Origin: CAVRXZ01 sp963773035
GTDB lineage: Bacteria; Acidobacteriota; Vicinamibacteria; Vicinamibacterales; CAVVIG01
DNA: 64,000 nucleotides
Reading direction: 5' to 3'
Assembly: GCA_963773035.1 (NCBI GenBank)
Contig: CAVYZX010000005.1
Location: 62,001 to 126,000, forward strand
Part shown: positions 40,497-48,948 of the stretch, piece by piece
Position numbering within the stretch: position 1 is the stretch's first letter
Layout of the letters: the number at the start of each line of letters is the position of its first letter
Notes under the pieces: generated by a model
What the model was told of the DNA's origin: nothing
What the model saw: only the letters and a program-made list of their open reading frames with translations
Database searches by the model: none
Made by a program: the position numbers and the translations under genes

Positions 40497-41675
40497 TTAT
40501 TCCGAGAACTCCTTAGCCAACTCGACCCACTCGCCGTTGGGGGCCAGTTGCCGGTACGCGCGCCAATGCGGCCGGGCGTCCTGGGCGAACCCCATTTTTT
40601 CCAATGTCACGGCCAGGTAGAAGTGCGCGTCGGCGTAGAACGGATTGAGGCGCAACGCTTCCCGATAACAGGACTGCGCGTCGCTGAATCGTCCGAGGTC
40701 GTGGTAGATGTTGCCGAGGTTGAAATGGGCCTCGAAGAAATCAGAATCGAGGCCGATCGCCCGTTCATAGAGTGCTTGTGCCTCGCTCAACTCATCCCGG
40801 CTGTAGTGGATGTTCGCAAGATTGATCAGCGCGGCAACCAGGGACGGATCGAGCTCGAGCGCTCTTCGATATGCTTTCGCGGCTTCCTCCTGTTTCGAGT
40901 CATCGCCATCGTCCAGAAGCGACGCAGCACGAAAGTAGCTGACGGCCTTGTCGGGATCGTGCTCCACGAGAGGCGTCTCGTCCGTAGTCGCCGAAGCTGA
41001 CGGTGCCGGCCGGCGGAGCTCGAGCACTCTTGCCGGAGCCGCATCCAGACGAAAGTCGAACACGAGCTGGCCGTGGCGCTGCGCCATCAACGTCCGTACG
41101 ACGCTTCGAAATGAGGCGCCCTGGTTCAACTCGTCGTTCGCTTGTTTGAGGGCCGAGAGATCCGGAAACGCAAAGAACGTGTCGGCGTTCGTCCGAAGCA
41201 CGGGACGAATCAAGCCGTACTTGACGAGATATCGCACGTGATCTTCACGCAGCGACCGATACCTCACCATGAGGTCGCGCAACGCCTGATACTGACGTTT
41301 CAGGGCGTCTGGCGCGGGAATGCCAACCAGTTCACAGAACGCCGCTTCGGTGAGAATCTGAATCCGAGTGCCTTGCTGTAAGTTGAGCTCCTCGGCTCGT
41401 TTGAGCTTGTTGCTTCTCGGCGGATCGTCAGCTTGCCGATTGGCATCGGGTGTCTGAGTGAATCCCTCGTCACCCACAACGAGCATCGTCGTCTTTGCGC
41501 TGACTTCATCGGCTGCGGCGCCGCCGAGGCGGGCGACCAGAGCACGCGCGTCCTTCCTGCCGAGCGAGCCGAGCTTTCCCGTGAAAACGACGAGTTGTCC
41601 GGCGAGCGGCTGTTGATCAGGCAGATCAGACAAGGGTGACAACACGCGCAGGGCTGAAGCTTCGAGAAGCTGCAT
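40497..41675 (-). CDS. BRCT - MerR-like - TPR multi-domain protein
   Basis: Start at 41675 (MQLLEASALRVLSPL) gives 392 residues. Residues about 20-95 form a BRCT domain: LAGQLVVFTGKLGSLGRKDARALVARLGGAA and TTMLVVGDEGF. A MerR-like helix-turn-helix region follows at about 120-190 (YLVKYGLIRPV and FFAFPDLSALKQANDEL, like the MerR 'Y...GLI.P......Y...DL..L' pattern). From about 255 to the end are TPR units (EEAAKAYRRALELDPSLVAAL, YERAIGLDSDFFEAHFNLG). BRCT domains bind phosphopeptides or DNA ends; combination with MerR-like and TPR is unusual. Function unknown. Confidence 0.75.
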   Translation of the reverse strand: MQLLEASALRVLSPLSDLPDQQPLAGQLVVFTGKLGSLGRKDARALVARLGGAAADEVSAKTTMLVVGDEGFTQTPDANRQADDPPRSNKLKRAEELNLQQGTRIQILTEAAFCELVGIPAPDALKRQYQALRDLMVRYRSLREDHVRYLVKYGLIRPVLRTNADTFFAFPDLSALKQANDELNQGASFRSVVRTLMAQRHGQLVFDFRLDAAPARVLELRRPAPSASATTDETPLVEHDPDKAVSYFRAASLLDDGDDSKQEEAAKAYRRALELDPSLVAALINLANIHYSRDELSEAQALYERAIGLDSDFFEAHFNLGNIYHDLGRFSDAQSCYREALRLNPFYADAHFYLAVTLEKMGFAQDARPHWRAYRQLAPNGEWVELAKEFSE

Positions 41676-41726
41676 CAAGATGAAGGAGAATGAACGCGAT
41701 GTCAAGAATGACGCTCGGGGGTATGT

Positions 41727-42707
41727 ATGCTTCTTGCTGGTGACATCGGCGCAACCAAGACCTTGCTTGGGGTGTTCGATCCGCAGGGCAGGCGACCTCG
41801 AGCCATTGCCACACGCTCGTTCGGAACGCTCGACTACTCCAGCTTCCCGGCCATGCTCGAGGAATTCTCGCGCGAGGTATCGCTTGGCGACACGCCGATC
41901 GAATCCGCCTGTTTTGGTATCGCCGGTCCCATCCTCGGCGACACGGCGCAGCTGACCAATGCCGATTGGGGAATCGATGGTCCTGACATCGCCGAACAGC
42001 TCGGACTCGACCGCATCGAACTGCTAAACGATCTCCAGGCGATGGCCTACGCGGTTCCAGTGCTCAACGCATCGGAGGTGCAGACGCTCCAGGCTGGTGA
42101 GGCCGACCAACATGGCAACATCGCGCTGATCGCCGCCGGTACGGGACTCGGTGAAGCTCTTCTGCACAACGTCGATGGCCGGTACGTACCTGTGCCATCC
42201 GAAGCCGGACATGCGGACTTCGCGGCAAGGAACGAGCGCGAGATTCAACTGCTGCGCTGGTTGACAGCGAGGTACGGACGAGCCAGTGTGGAACGCGTCG
42301 TGTCCGGCCTTGGCCTCACTAATGTTCACCGGGCTGTTCACACGAAGCCGTGCCGTGTGATCGACGACCTGGACAGTCCCGGAGCTGCCGCGCGCGTCAC
42401 GACAGCGGCACTCGAAAACCGGTGCGAATCGTGCCGGGAAACCCTCGAAATGTTCGTCGAGGCCTACGGAGCTGAGGCAGGCAATCTCGCGTTGAGATCG
42501 TTGTCCACGGGCGGCTTGTTCGTCGGCGGCGGCATTGCTCCCAAGATCCTGCCGGCGATGACGGATGGACGCTTCATGCGTGCGTTTCTGGACAAGGCCC
42601 CCTTCGACGCACTGCTGGCGAAGATTCCGGTGAAGGTCATTCTGAACGCCGAAGCGGCTCTTCTAGGTGCCGCCGTCTTCGCCTCTTCACGCGTTGACCG
42701 AGACTAG
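41727..42707 (+). CDS. glk: Glucokinase
   Basis: ATP-dependent phosphorylation of glucose to glucose-6-phosphate. The 326-residue length fits bacterial Glk. Phosphate-1 motif GDIGATKTLLGVF, DLQAMAYAV adjacent to the catalytic Asp, the glycine-rich GTGLGEALL, the substrate motif EAGHADFAAR (Glk-type EGGH-like) and the C-terminal GGLFVGGGIAPK all match. The start at 41727 sits near the divergent BRCT gene. Sequence assignment is firm. Confidence 0.93.
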   Translation: MLLAGDIGATKTLLGVFDPQGRRPRAIATRSFGTLDYSSFPAMLEEFSREVSLGDTPIESACFGIAGPILGDTAQLTNADWGIDGPDIAEQLGLDRIELLNDLQAMAYAVPVLNASEVQTLQAGEADQHGNIALIAAGTGLGEALLHNVDGRYVPVPSEAGHADFAARNEREIQLLRWLTARYGRASVERVVSGLGLTNVHRAVHTKPCRVIDDLDSPGAAARVTTAALENRCESCRETLEMFVEAYGAEAGNLALRSLSTGGLFVGGGIAPKILPAMTDGRFMRAFLDKAPFDALLAKIPVKVILNAEAALLGAAVFASSRVDRD

Positions 42708-42710
42708 CAG

Positions 42711-43835
42711 CTAGTCGACCCGGGCTGCCCGCTGATCGGTATCGGTGTGCATGAGAAGAGCAGACGCGCGCCCCTGGCCCTCCACCACGAACGTGAATCG
42801 CGCATCGAAGACCGTCAGATAGAACTCGCGCTCACTCGACGCAAACAGCTCGAACGGAGGCTGCCCCGTGATCTGTGCGAAAAGGCGCGAGTCCTGCCGC
42901 GTCACTTCGATTTGAAGGCCCGGGGCGAACTGATAGCGGCCGACGTACTGGTCGAAGACTCTTGGATCGATCTTGAATGCGGTCGCGGTTGTGTTTGGAG
43001 GCCCATCCTTGCCGAACATGTGCGGAACCGATTGCTCGTTTTCGTTGCAGATGAACTCGATTAAATCGGTCTCGTCGACGGTAAGGTTTTGCTCGAACCT
43101 CACGGTAAAGGGTTTCGTGTAGGCCTTCGGGTCGTCGATCGTGACGTCGATCTGCAGCTTTCCGTAATTGATGCGCCGGAACCGCTCGGTCAGCTTTGCT
43201 GCATCGGTGAGTGGACTGCCCCAAATGTCGAGCCATCCGCCGTCGCGAAATCCGGTCGTTTCCACGACGAGTTCGTCTCCGACCCACTTCCCGATCGAGT
43301 AGCCGTACCACCACGGTTGCGGATCGTTGTTCGGTAGAGGACGTCCGTCCAGGAAGATCTGACGGAGGCCATAGTTCGCTTCGTAGATGATGACGATCAG
43401 GTCGCGGGTTTGGACGATTTTCCTCGGCTGCGGATGCTCGTGAAACTGCAGGAGCCCCATCGGCAGACAGTGCGCATCCGGATTGTCTTTGCTGTGGTCC
43501 TCTCTTCGCTTTTTCAAGAGGTCCGCGGCCCACGGCTGAAGTGGTAGGCCGTCCTTGAAGCCAGCGCCAATGTTGAAAAACGTCGCCAGCGGAGGCTCGT
43601 TGTCGGGCCGCTCCCGAGGCGCCCCTGGCGGGCCGCCAAAGAACTGGTTGTTCCAAATCCCCGACAAATCGGGCTTGCCGTCGGGCGTTCGCGGAGCTGG
43701 CGCCGACAGATTGGGCTTGCCGTCCGGTGTCCGCGGCACGCTGGCATTCGGGTAGGCCGGCCACTGGGCGGAAAGCACCGGTGGAATAGCCACGAGAAAC
43801 GCGATCGTGCCGGCGACACTGCTCCACGATTTCAT
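42711..43835 (-). CDS. Secreted 'PDGKPDLSG' family protein, function unknown
   Basis: A 374-residue exported protein (MKSWSSVAGTIAFLVAIPPVLSAQ). The mature part contains two degenerate copies PRTPDGKPNLSAPAPRTPDG and DGKPDLSGIWN, typical of the family and unusual in being doubled. Conserved features are DAHCLPMGLLQFHE, IFLDGRPLPNND, WWYGYSIGKWVGDELVVETTGF, LTERFRRINYGKL and the PxxFxxYVGRYQF stretch. A paralogue of 21047-21853. The final region (YVGRYQFAPGLQIEVTRQD) resembles the beta-barrel tail attached to some beta-lactamase-fold hydrolases. Function unknown. Confidence 0.72.
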   Translation of the reverse strand: MKSWSSVAGTIAFLVAIPPVLSAQWPAYPNASVPRTPDGKPNLSAPAPRTPDGKPDLSGIWNNQFFGGPPGAPRERPDNEPPLATFFNIGAGFKDGLPLQPWAADLLKKRREDHSKDNPDAHCLPMGLLQFHEHPQPRKIVQTRDLIVIIYEANYGLRQIFLDGRPLPNNDPQPWWYGYSIGKWVGDELVVETTGFRDGGWLDIWGSPLTDAAKLTERFRRINYGKLQIDVTIDDPKAYTKPFTVRFEQNLTVDETDLIEFICNENEQSVPHMFGKDGPPNTTATAFKIDPRVFDQYVGRYQFAPGLQIEVTRQDSRLFAQITGQPPFELFASSEREFYLTVFDARFTFVVEGQGRASALLMHTDTDQRAARVD

Positions 43836-43853
43836 TTCAATCTCCAGAAATCT

Positions 43854-44264
43854 CTATCCAAGCGCCTTCACACCGGCGCTGGCGCACTGGCCATCCTGGG
43901 CGCTCGTGCCGCCGGAAAGGCCGATCGCTCCGACAATCTTGCCGCCAGTCTCGAGCGGAATGCCGCCCTCCACCGCAACCGCGCCCTCGAGGCCGAGCAC
44001 ACGCCATCCCTCGCCACCGGCCGCCAGCGTATCCTGAAATGCCTTCGTCGGCCTCTTGAAGAGGGAGGCCGCGCGGGCTTTGGCCTGCGCCACCACGACG
44101 CTGCCAAGCTGCGTATCGTCCATCTTCTCGAAGTACACGAGATGGCCGGCCGTATCCACGATCGCGACGGCCATCGCCCAATTGTTCGCCCGCGCCTCGG
44201 CCAAGGCGGCCGCCGCGGCCTTCTTGGCACCCTCGATCGTGATCGGTAGTCCGTACGAGCTCAT
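43854..44264 (-). CDS. GlcG/HbpS-like haem-binding fold protein
   Basis: Start at 44264 (MSSYGLPITIEGAKKAAAAAL), 136 residues. Family landmarks are WAMAVAIVDTAGHLVYFEKMDD, KARAASLFKRPT and GGIPLETGGKIVGAIGLSGGTSAQDGQCASAG. GlcG/HbpS domains bind small molecules or haem; family members sit in several metabolic or redox-sensing contexts. Upstream frame extension is made of repeat DNA (hairpins at 44323 and 44357) and is not coding. The secreted protein gene follows 18 bases downstream. Confidence 0.85.
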   Translation of the reverse strand: MSSYGLPITIEGAKKAAAAALAEARANNWAMAVAIVDTAGHLVYFEKMDDTQLGSVVVAQAKARAASLFKRPTKAFQDTLAAGGEGWRVLGLEGAVAVEGGIPLETGGKIVGAIGLSGGTSAQDGQCASAGVKALG

Positions 44265-44282
44265 GACTTCTGCCTCCGTTTT

Positions 44283-44383
44283 CGTGTGGCCTTTTAGGCG
44301 GAAGAGAGCCGCCGGCATTGATCTTCCGGCTGAAGCCGGAAGCCACGCGCATTGATCCTCCGGCTGAAGCCGGAAGCCACGCA
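44283..44383. repeat. GAAGCCGG hairpin repeats, two copies
   Basis: Perfect-stem elements CTTCCGGCTGAAGCCGGAAG at 44323-44342 and a near-identical copy at 44357-44376 (CCTCCGGCTGAAGCCGGAAG). A third copy lies at 19867. The element separates the GlcG start from the end of the PHP gene. A protein reading through the repeat (GFRLQPEDQC type) is an artefact. Confidence 0.88.
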
Positions 44384-44417
44384 ACGCCAGAAGCTCTGCG
44401 CCCACGTCGGTATTGCT

Positions 44418-45284
44418 CTAAGCGAGCATGACGACCCCGAGCAATCCAATCAGTGTCATCACCACGCTTATCGCGTTCACAATCCGTTGCGTTCGGGAAG
44501 GTGCCGACTCGGTCGCGCGATGACGTTCCACGATTTCGACGAGCGTGGGATCGCCGAACGCGTGGCCCTCACCGTCGTACGCGACCGTCCGTCCGTGGCG
44601 GATCGCATCGAGCACGGCTTGCTCGCTTCGCTCGCTGACAATCAGATACGTCCGACACAGGCCCAGGGGACTGCGATGGTGAAAGTCCGACGATCCGATG
44701 GCCGCTACGCCTGGATTGTGCCTCCTGACTCTCTGTTCGAACTGAACCAGCGCCGCTTTCGCTCGTGGATTTCTGTATGAGCTGGGAATGGCCACCTCGG
44801 TTCCGTCGAGCGAAGCCATCGCGCGGGCGTCGTACGCGTCGTACTGGCGACCCGGGTGCGCAGCAATTGCGACCCCTCCCTGCGCGTGCACGGCGGCAAT
44901 CGCATCGGCGGCGGTTTGCTGCCAGTCGATCTTGTGGTCTATGCCTATAGCCACAAGATGATAATTCGGCGCGGTGATCTCCTCGCCTTTCAAAAGAATG
45001 ACATCCGAGGCGCCACCCACGAGCCTGGCGCCGATGTGGGCCGCGATCATCTGGTTGTGGTTGGTCAGCGCGATCACGTCAAGGCCGCGCCGCCGCGCCT
45101 CGGCAGCAATCTCCCAGGGCGGGAGCGCGCCGTCTCCAAAAAACGTGTGAACATGAAAGTCCGCCGCCAGAACCAGGTGCTCCGGTGGCGACGGGGCCGT
45201 TGGTGGCGCGCTCAGATCGAGGAGAGACCCGAGCGCCACGCCGAGTACGATCGAGACGACGGCCGTCCGGCGCGCCACGCTCAT
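44418..45284 (-). CDS. PHP-domain metallohydrolase with membrane segments
   Basis: Start at 45284 (MSVARRTAVVSIVLGVALG), overlapping the upstream gene by 4 bases; 288 residues. The first helix is an N-terminal membrane anchor. PHP motifs: LAADFHVHTFFGDGALPPWE, DVIALTNHNQM, GGVAIAAHPGRQ and GSSDFHHRSPLG give the metal-site H-x-H, E, H, and DxH set. A C-terminal hydrophobic helix (AISVVMTLIGLLGVVMLA) suggests two anchors. PHP enzymes are phosphoesterases; the substrate is unknown. It ends the pnt operon. Confidence 0.84.
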   Translation of the reverse strand: MSVARRTAVVSIVLGVALGSLLDLSAPPTAPSPPEHLVLAADFHVHTFFGDGALPPWEIAAEARRRGLDVIALTNHNQMIAAHIGARLVGGASDVILLKGEEITAPNYHLVAIGIDHKIDWQQTAADAIAAVHAQGGVAIAAHPGRQYDAYDARAMASLDGTEVAIPSSYRNPRAKAALVQFEQRVRRHNPGVAAIGSSDFHHRSPLGLCRTYLIVSERSEQAVLDAIRHGRTVAYDGEGHAFGDPTLVEIVERHRATESAPSRTQRIVNAISVVMTLIGLLGVVMLA

Positions 45285-45880
45285 CGTTCGAGCAGTCTCA
45301 CGAGGCGTGGCCACAACTGGTTCATCAGCGTAAGGTACGCCGCGATGACGAGCCAAATCAAACCCTGATGAAAGCAGGTTCGACTCAACGCTTCTTTGTT
45401 GCTGTACTGAAATGCAGTTCGGAAGAACGTGAAGATGATGAGCGCCGTCCACGCAGCAGGAACGACCGCACTGATCAGGATTGGCCACTGCGACTGCGGC
45501 GTGATCGGCACGGCCACCGACCATACAGCGACCGTCAGCAGCCACAGCGCCCATGGCCCTTGTCCGATGAAGAACCAATCAAGCTGATTGGCAGGGCTAG
45601 GTGGCCGGGACCGTGAGGTCGACAGAACGACGGACGCCACAACGACCTGTAAGGCAGGGGCAAAACTCCAGCAGATCGTCCCTCCGAGCACCAGGCTCCA
45701 GGTCACTCTGCCGGTCGAACAAATGGACGTCACGGCGCCGACGATGAACGCGAAGAGAGCCGGACGTGCGAATGGGATCCACCAGCTGGCCGGAGTCGCA
45801 GACTTCTGCATCGCCGCCCTGAATGTGGCGGCGGGAGCCAGCATTGCTCGCAACTCGGGGGAGAGCATGGGCAAGGGCAT
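45281..45880 (-). CDS. Yip1-like polytopic membrane protein, function unknown
   Basis: Start at 45880 via TGATG overlap with pntB; 199 residues. Four or five hydrophobic segments are visible: PALFAFIVGAVTSICSTG, WSLVLGGTICWSFAPALQVVVAS, WALWLLTVAVWSVAVPI, ISAVVPAAWTALIIFTFFR and GLIWLVIAAYLTLM. No catalytic residues are recognised. It is coupled at both ends to pntB and the PHP gene, so it is probably a member of the transhydrogenase operon. The resemblance to Yip1 is a weak impression. Confidence 0.65.
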   Translation of the reverse strand: MPLPMLSPELRAMLAPAATFRAAMQKSATPASWWIPFARPALFAFIVGAVTSICSTGRVTWSLVLGGTICWSFAPALQVVVASVVLSTSRSRPPSPANQLDWFFIGQGPWALWLLTVAVWSVAVPITPQSQWPILISAVVPAAWTALIIFTFFRTAFQYSNKEALSRTCFHQGLIWLVIAAYLTLMNQLWPRLVRLLER

Positions 45881-47289
45881 CAATGCATGCCCGATCCCCC
45901 CGCCAGCTCCTTGACCAATTCCCCGACCACAACCTTCGCATCGCCAAACAGCATCCACGTTCTCTCGGAAAAATACAGCGCGTTGTCGATGCCGGCAAAG
46001 CCAGGATTCTTGCTTCGCTTGATCGCGAACACCGTCCGCGCCTTGTCGGCTTCGATGATCGGCATGCCGTAAATCGGGCTCGTCTTGTCGGTGTGGGCGG
46101 CTGGATTGACGACGTCGTTCGCGCCGACGACGATGGCGACATCGGCCTGCGGCATGTCACGGTTGATGTCTTCCATCTCGACGAGATCCGTGTAGGGAAT
46201 GTCGGCCTCGGCCAGCAGCACGTTCATGTGACCTGGCATGCGGCCGGCAACAGGATGGATCGCGAACTTCACCGTGATGCCGCGTTTCTTCAGCTGATCG
46301 TAGAGCTCACGCACTTTGTGCTGCGCCTGGGCGACGGCCATCCCGTAACCAGGAATGATGACGACGAAATTCGCTTGTTCCAGAACCTGCGCGGCTCCCT
46401 CGATTGTTTCGGACTTGTAGGCCTTCTGCTCTCCCGTGCCCGAGGCTGCTCGAACCTGACCGAACGCGCCGAACAGCACGTTGGCAAACGAACGGTTCAT
46501 CGCCTTGCACATGATGATCGCGAGGATGAGACCGCTTGACCCGTCGAGGGCGCCGGCTGTGATGAGGAGGTTATTGTCCAGCACGAAGCCCATCGCCACG
46601 GCCGAAAGCCCGGCGTAGGAATTGAGAATCGCGATCACCGTCGGCATGTCGGCGCCGCCGATCGGAAGGATGAGCAGGATGCCAAAGAGCAGCGCCAACA
46701 CCACAATGGTCGGGAACGCAATCACGGCCCAACTGGCGGTGGGGTGTGTGGTCAGCGCCACGGCGACCAGCAGCGCGAACCCCAGAAGCATGAAATTGCC
46801 AACATTCTGCAGCGGATACGTAACCGGCCGCTGCGGGATCCAACGCACCTCCTGAAGCTTGCCGGCCGCCATGAGGCTGCCCGTGAACGTGAGGTACCCC
46901 AGGATGACCTCGGCGATCAGCGCGATCATTCGAAACGTCGTCAGGCTCTCTGGCGCTTCGGAGAGTTGGAGATAGTATTCGGCCGTTCCGACGAGACCCG
47001 CCGCGAGACCGCCGAAGGCATGTGACAACGCCGTGCGCTGCGGAACGGCGGTCAGCGGCACTCTCGAAAGTGGAACGCCGACAGCAAAGCCTGCCACGAT
47101 TGCCAGGACGATCCACACGTGGTGAACGACTCGAGGCTCCGCCCAGGTGACGATCACTGCGATGGCCGTGCCCGCCACACCCGCGTAGACACCCTTCCGG
47201 GCGGTCGCGGGTGTATTCATCCAGTGAAGCGCGAAGATGAAACAGACCGAAGCAACGATGTAGGCGAACTGGCTGACCGCGTAGATCAT
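45880..47289 (-). CDS. pntB: NAD(P) transhydrogenase subunit beta
   Basis: A 469-residue subunit. The N-terminal region holds about nine hydrophobic helices (domain II). The C-terminal domain III binds NADP(H): VIIPGYGMAVAQAQHKVRELYDQL, FAIHPVAGRMPGHMNVLLAEA and VGANDVVNPAAHTD. Together with the alpha subunits, it couples proton translocation to hydride transfer from NADH to NADP+ at the inner membrane, supplying NADPH. It overlaps the previous gene by 4 bases and shares TGATG coupling with the following one. Assignment is firm. Confidence 0.95.
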   Translation of the reverse strand: MIYAVSQFAYIVASVCFIFALHWMNTPATARKGVYAGVAGTAIAVIVTWAEPRVVHHVWIVLAIVAGFAVGVPLSRVPLTAVPQRTALSHAFGGLAAGLVGTAEYYLQLSEAPESLTTFRMIALIAEVILGYLTFTGSLMAAGKLQEVRWIPQRPVTYPLQNVGNFMLLGFALLVAVALTTHPTASWAVIAFPTIVVLALLFGILLILPIGGADMPTVIAILNSYAGLSAVAMGFVLDNNLLITAGALDGSSGLILAIIMCKAMNRSFANVLFGAFGQVRAASGTGEQKAYKSETIEGAAQVLEQANFVVIIPGYGMAVAQAQHKVRELYDQLKKRGITVKFAIHPVAGRMPGHMNVLLAEADIPYTDLVEMEDINRDMPQADVAIVVGANDVVNPAAHTDKTSPIYGMPIIEADKARTVFAIKRSKNPGFAGIDNALYFSERTWMLFGDAKVVVGELVKELAGGSGMH

Positions 47290-47588
47290 GAAGGACGGCC
47301 CTCGTCGCGCTTCTCGCCCGTCTTGAACATCTTCAACATGCGGTCAGTGATGAGAAATCCGCTGACGATGTTCGTCATCGAGGCGAAGAGAGCGATCGCG
47401 CCGAGGACGCGGATGCGAAGTGGGTGGTCGCCGCCGGTCATGAGGATCGATCCCACGACGGCGATCGCCGAGATGGCGTTGGTCAGCGACATCAGCGGCG
47501 TGTGAAGCAGTCGCGAGACCCGCCGGATCACGCCGAGGCCGATGAATGACGCCAGCACGAACACGTAGACAGTTGGCCAGAAATCCAT
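47286..47588 (-). CDS. pntAB: NAD(P) transhydrogenase subunit alpha, membrane part (PntAB-like)
   Basis: A 100-residue protein with three hydrophobic helices (FWPTVYVFVLASFIGLGVI, MSLTNAISAIAVVGSILM and VLGAIALFASMTNIVSGFLI), corresponding to the C-terminal domain II helices of an undivided PntA. The split alpha subunit (soluble PntAA plus short PntAB) is the rule in many bacteria. It overlaps pntB by 4 bases (ATGA) and starts 59 bases after the pntAA stop, with a heptamer array between. Confidence 0.93.
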   Translation of the reverse strand: MDFWPTVYVFVLASFIGLGVIRRVSRLLHTPLMSLTNAISAIAVVGSILMTGGDHPLRIRVLGAIALFASMTNIVSGFLITDRMLKMFKTGEKRDEGRPS

Positions 47589-47591
47589 AGT

Positions 47592-47653
47592 TCAGCTCTC
47601 AGCCGTCAGCTCTCAGCCTTCAGCTCTTAGCCCTCAGCTCTTAGCCCTCAGCC
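47592..47653. repeat. Heptamer array CAGCTCTTAGCCCT-type, containing the pntAA stop
   Basis: About eight units of AGCTCTC/AGCTCTT/AGCCCTC lie between pntAB and pntAA. The pntAA TGA is part of the last copy (minus-strand GGGCTGAGGG). Same class as 13021, 27753 and 49150. The repeats also place a direct-repeat tract between two genes of one operon. Confidence 0.8.
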
Positions 47654-48799
47654 CTTCGCAAGAGCTTCCAGCGTACGCGCGTGCCTCACCTCTCCTTCAT
47701 GAGTGATGAGCGCACCCTGTTGAATGTCGTCGTTCAAATCGAGCTGAAACGTTTTGTCCTTGGTGAACGCGAGAACGAACGCCGTCAGGTTCCGCGAGAA
47801 CAGCAAGCTCGCGTGAAACGGCATGGTCGCCGGAAGGTTCAGCGGAGCCATGATCGTGACGCCATCGATATGAACGGTTTGTCCTGGTTGCGACAACTCG
47901 CAATTCCCGCCGCCGTCGGCACCCAAATCGACGATGACCGAACCAGGCTTCATGCGCCTCACGGTCTCGGCGGTGATGAGCCGCGGTGCGAAAACGCCGC
48001 CGATCAGCGCGGTGGTAATGACCACGTCGGAATGGGCGCACTCTTGAGCCAGCAACTCCGCCTGCCGCCGCCGATCGTCGTCGGATAGCTCCTTGGCATA
48101 GCCGCCGCCCGCTGCGGCACTCTCCTTCAGCTCGATCCCGACGTACTTGGCACCTACGCTTTCGATCTGTTCCTTCACTTCGGGACGCACGTCCGTTGCC
48201 ACGACGTTGCCGCCCAGGCGGCGCGCCGTGGCGATGGCCTGAAGGCCAGCGACACCAGCGCCTATGACGAACACCTTCGCCGGAAACACCATGCCGGCGG
48301 CGGTCGTCAGCATCGGGAAGTACCGGTTGATTTCGACGGCGGCGAGCAGGACCCCCTTGTACCCGCCGATATTGGCCATCGACGAGAGCGTATCCATCGA
48401 TTGGGCTCGGGTGGTCCGGGGAATCGCGTCAGTCGAAAAAGCCGTAACCCCCCGCGCGGCCAGCGCGCGCACGGCCTCGAGGTGACGGAGCGGCATCAGC
48501 GAGCCGACATAAATCGCTCCAGGGCGCATCCAGGCCGCTTCGTCGCGGCCGCCGTTGCGGGAAGTCGCCGGGGCCGCTATCTTGAGCACGAGATCGGCTG
48601 AGCCCAAAAGGATGGCAGGGTCGGACTCGATCGCCACGCCCAAATCACGGTAGGCGTCATCTGGAAAGCTCGCTTGCACGCCGGCGCCGGCCTCGATCGA
48701 GATCTCGTAGCCGGCGTCTCGCAGCTTCTTGCAAGACTCGGGTACAAGTGCGACGCGGCGTTCCCCGGCCGCAGTTTCCTTGGGCACTGCTATGCGCAC
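47648..48799 (-). CDS. pntAA: NAD(P) transhydrogenase subunit alpha, NAD-binding domain I
   Basis: A 383-residue soluble subunit starting at GTG 48799 (MRIAVPKETAAGERRVALVPE). The NAD-binding alanine-dehydrogenase-like fold is clear: VFVIGAGVAGLQAIATARRLG, VVATDVRPEVKEQIESVG, VVITTALIGGVFAPRLITAETV and GSVIVDLGADGGGNCE. It starts the five-gene operon pntAA-pntAB-pntB-membrane-PHP. It binds NADH in the cytoplasm and passes hydride to domain III. Confidence 0.94.
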   Translation of the reverse strand: MRIAVPKETAAGERRVALVPESCKKLRDAGYEISIEAGAGVQASFPDDAYRDLGVAIESDPAILLGSADLVLKIAAPATSRNGGRDEAAWMRPGAIYVGSLMPLRHLEAVRALAARGVTAFSTDAIPRTTRAQSMDTLSSMANIGGYKGVLLAAVEINRYFPMLTTAAGMVFPAKVFVIGAGVAGLQAIATARRLGGNVVATDVRPEVKEQIESVGAKYVGIELKESAAAGGGYAKELSDDDRRRQAELLAQECAHSDVVITTALIGGVFAPRLITAETVRRMKPGSVIVDLGADGGGNCELSQPGQTVHIDGVTIMAPLNLPATMPFHASLLFSRNLTAFVLAFTKDKTFQLDLNDDIQQGALITHEGEVRHARTLEALAKG

Positions 48800-48948
48800 T
48801 CTTCTAATCCTTGGTCCTTACTTCCCAGGCAGGCACACCCGCACGCCGAACGTCAACCGTTCAAAGACGTTATGATATCAACCTGCACAGAAGGCAGGCG
48901 GCGGTGCTCAAATCCGGCCGGCCAGGCTTTTCGAATGGCCTCAGGTCA

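Noticed and set aside
44265..44405. Longer N-terminus for the GlcG-like protein
   Set aside because: The extra residues come from the GAAGCCGG hairpin repeats; the internal ATG at 44264 begins the family-length protein.
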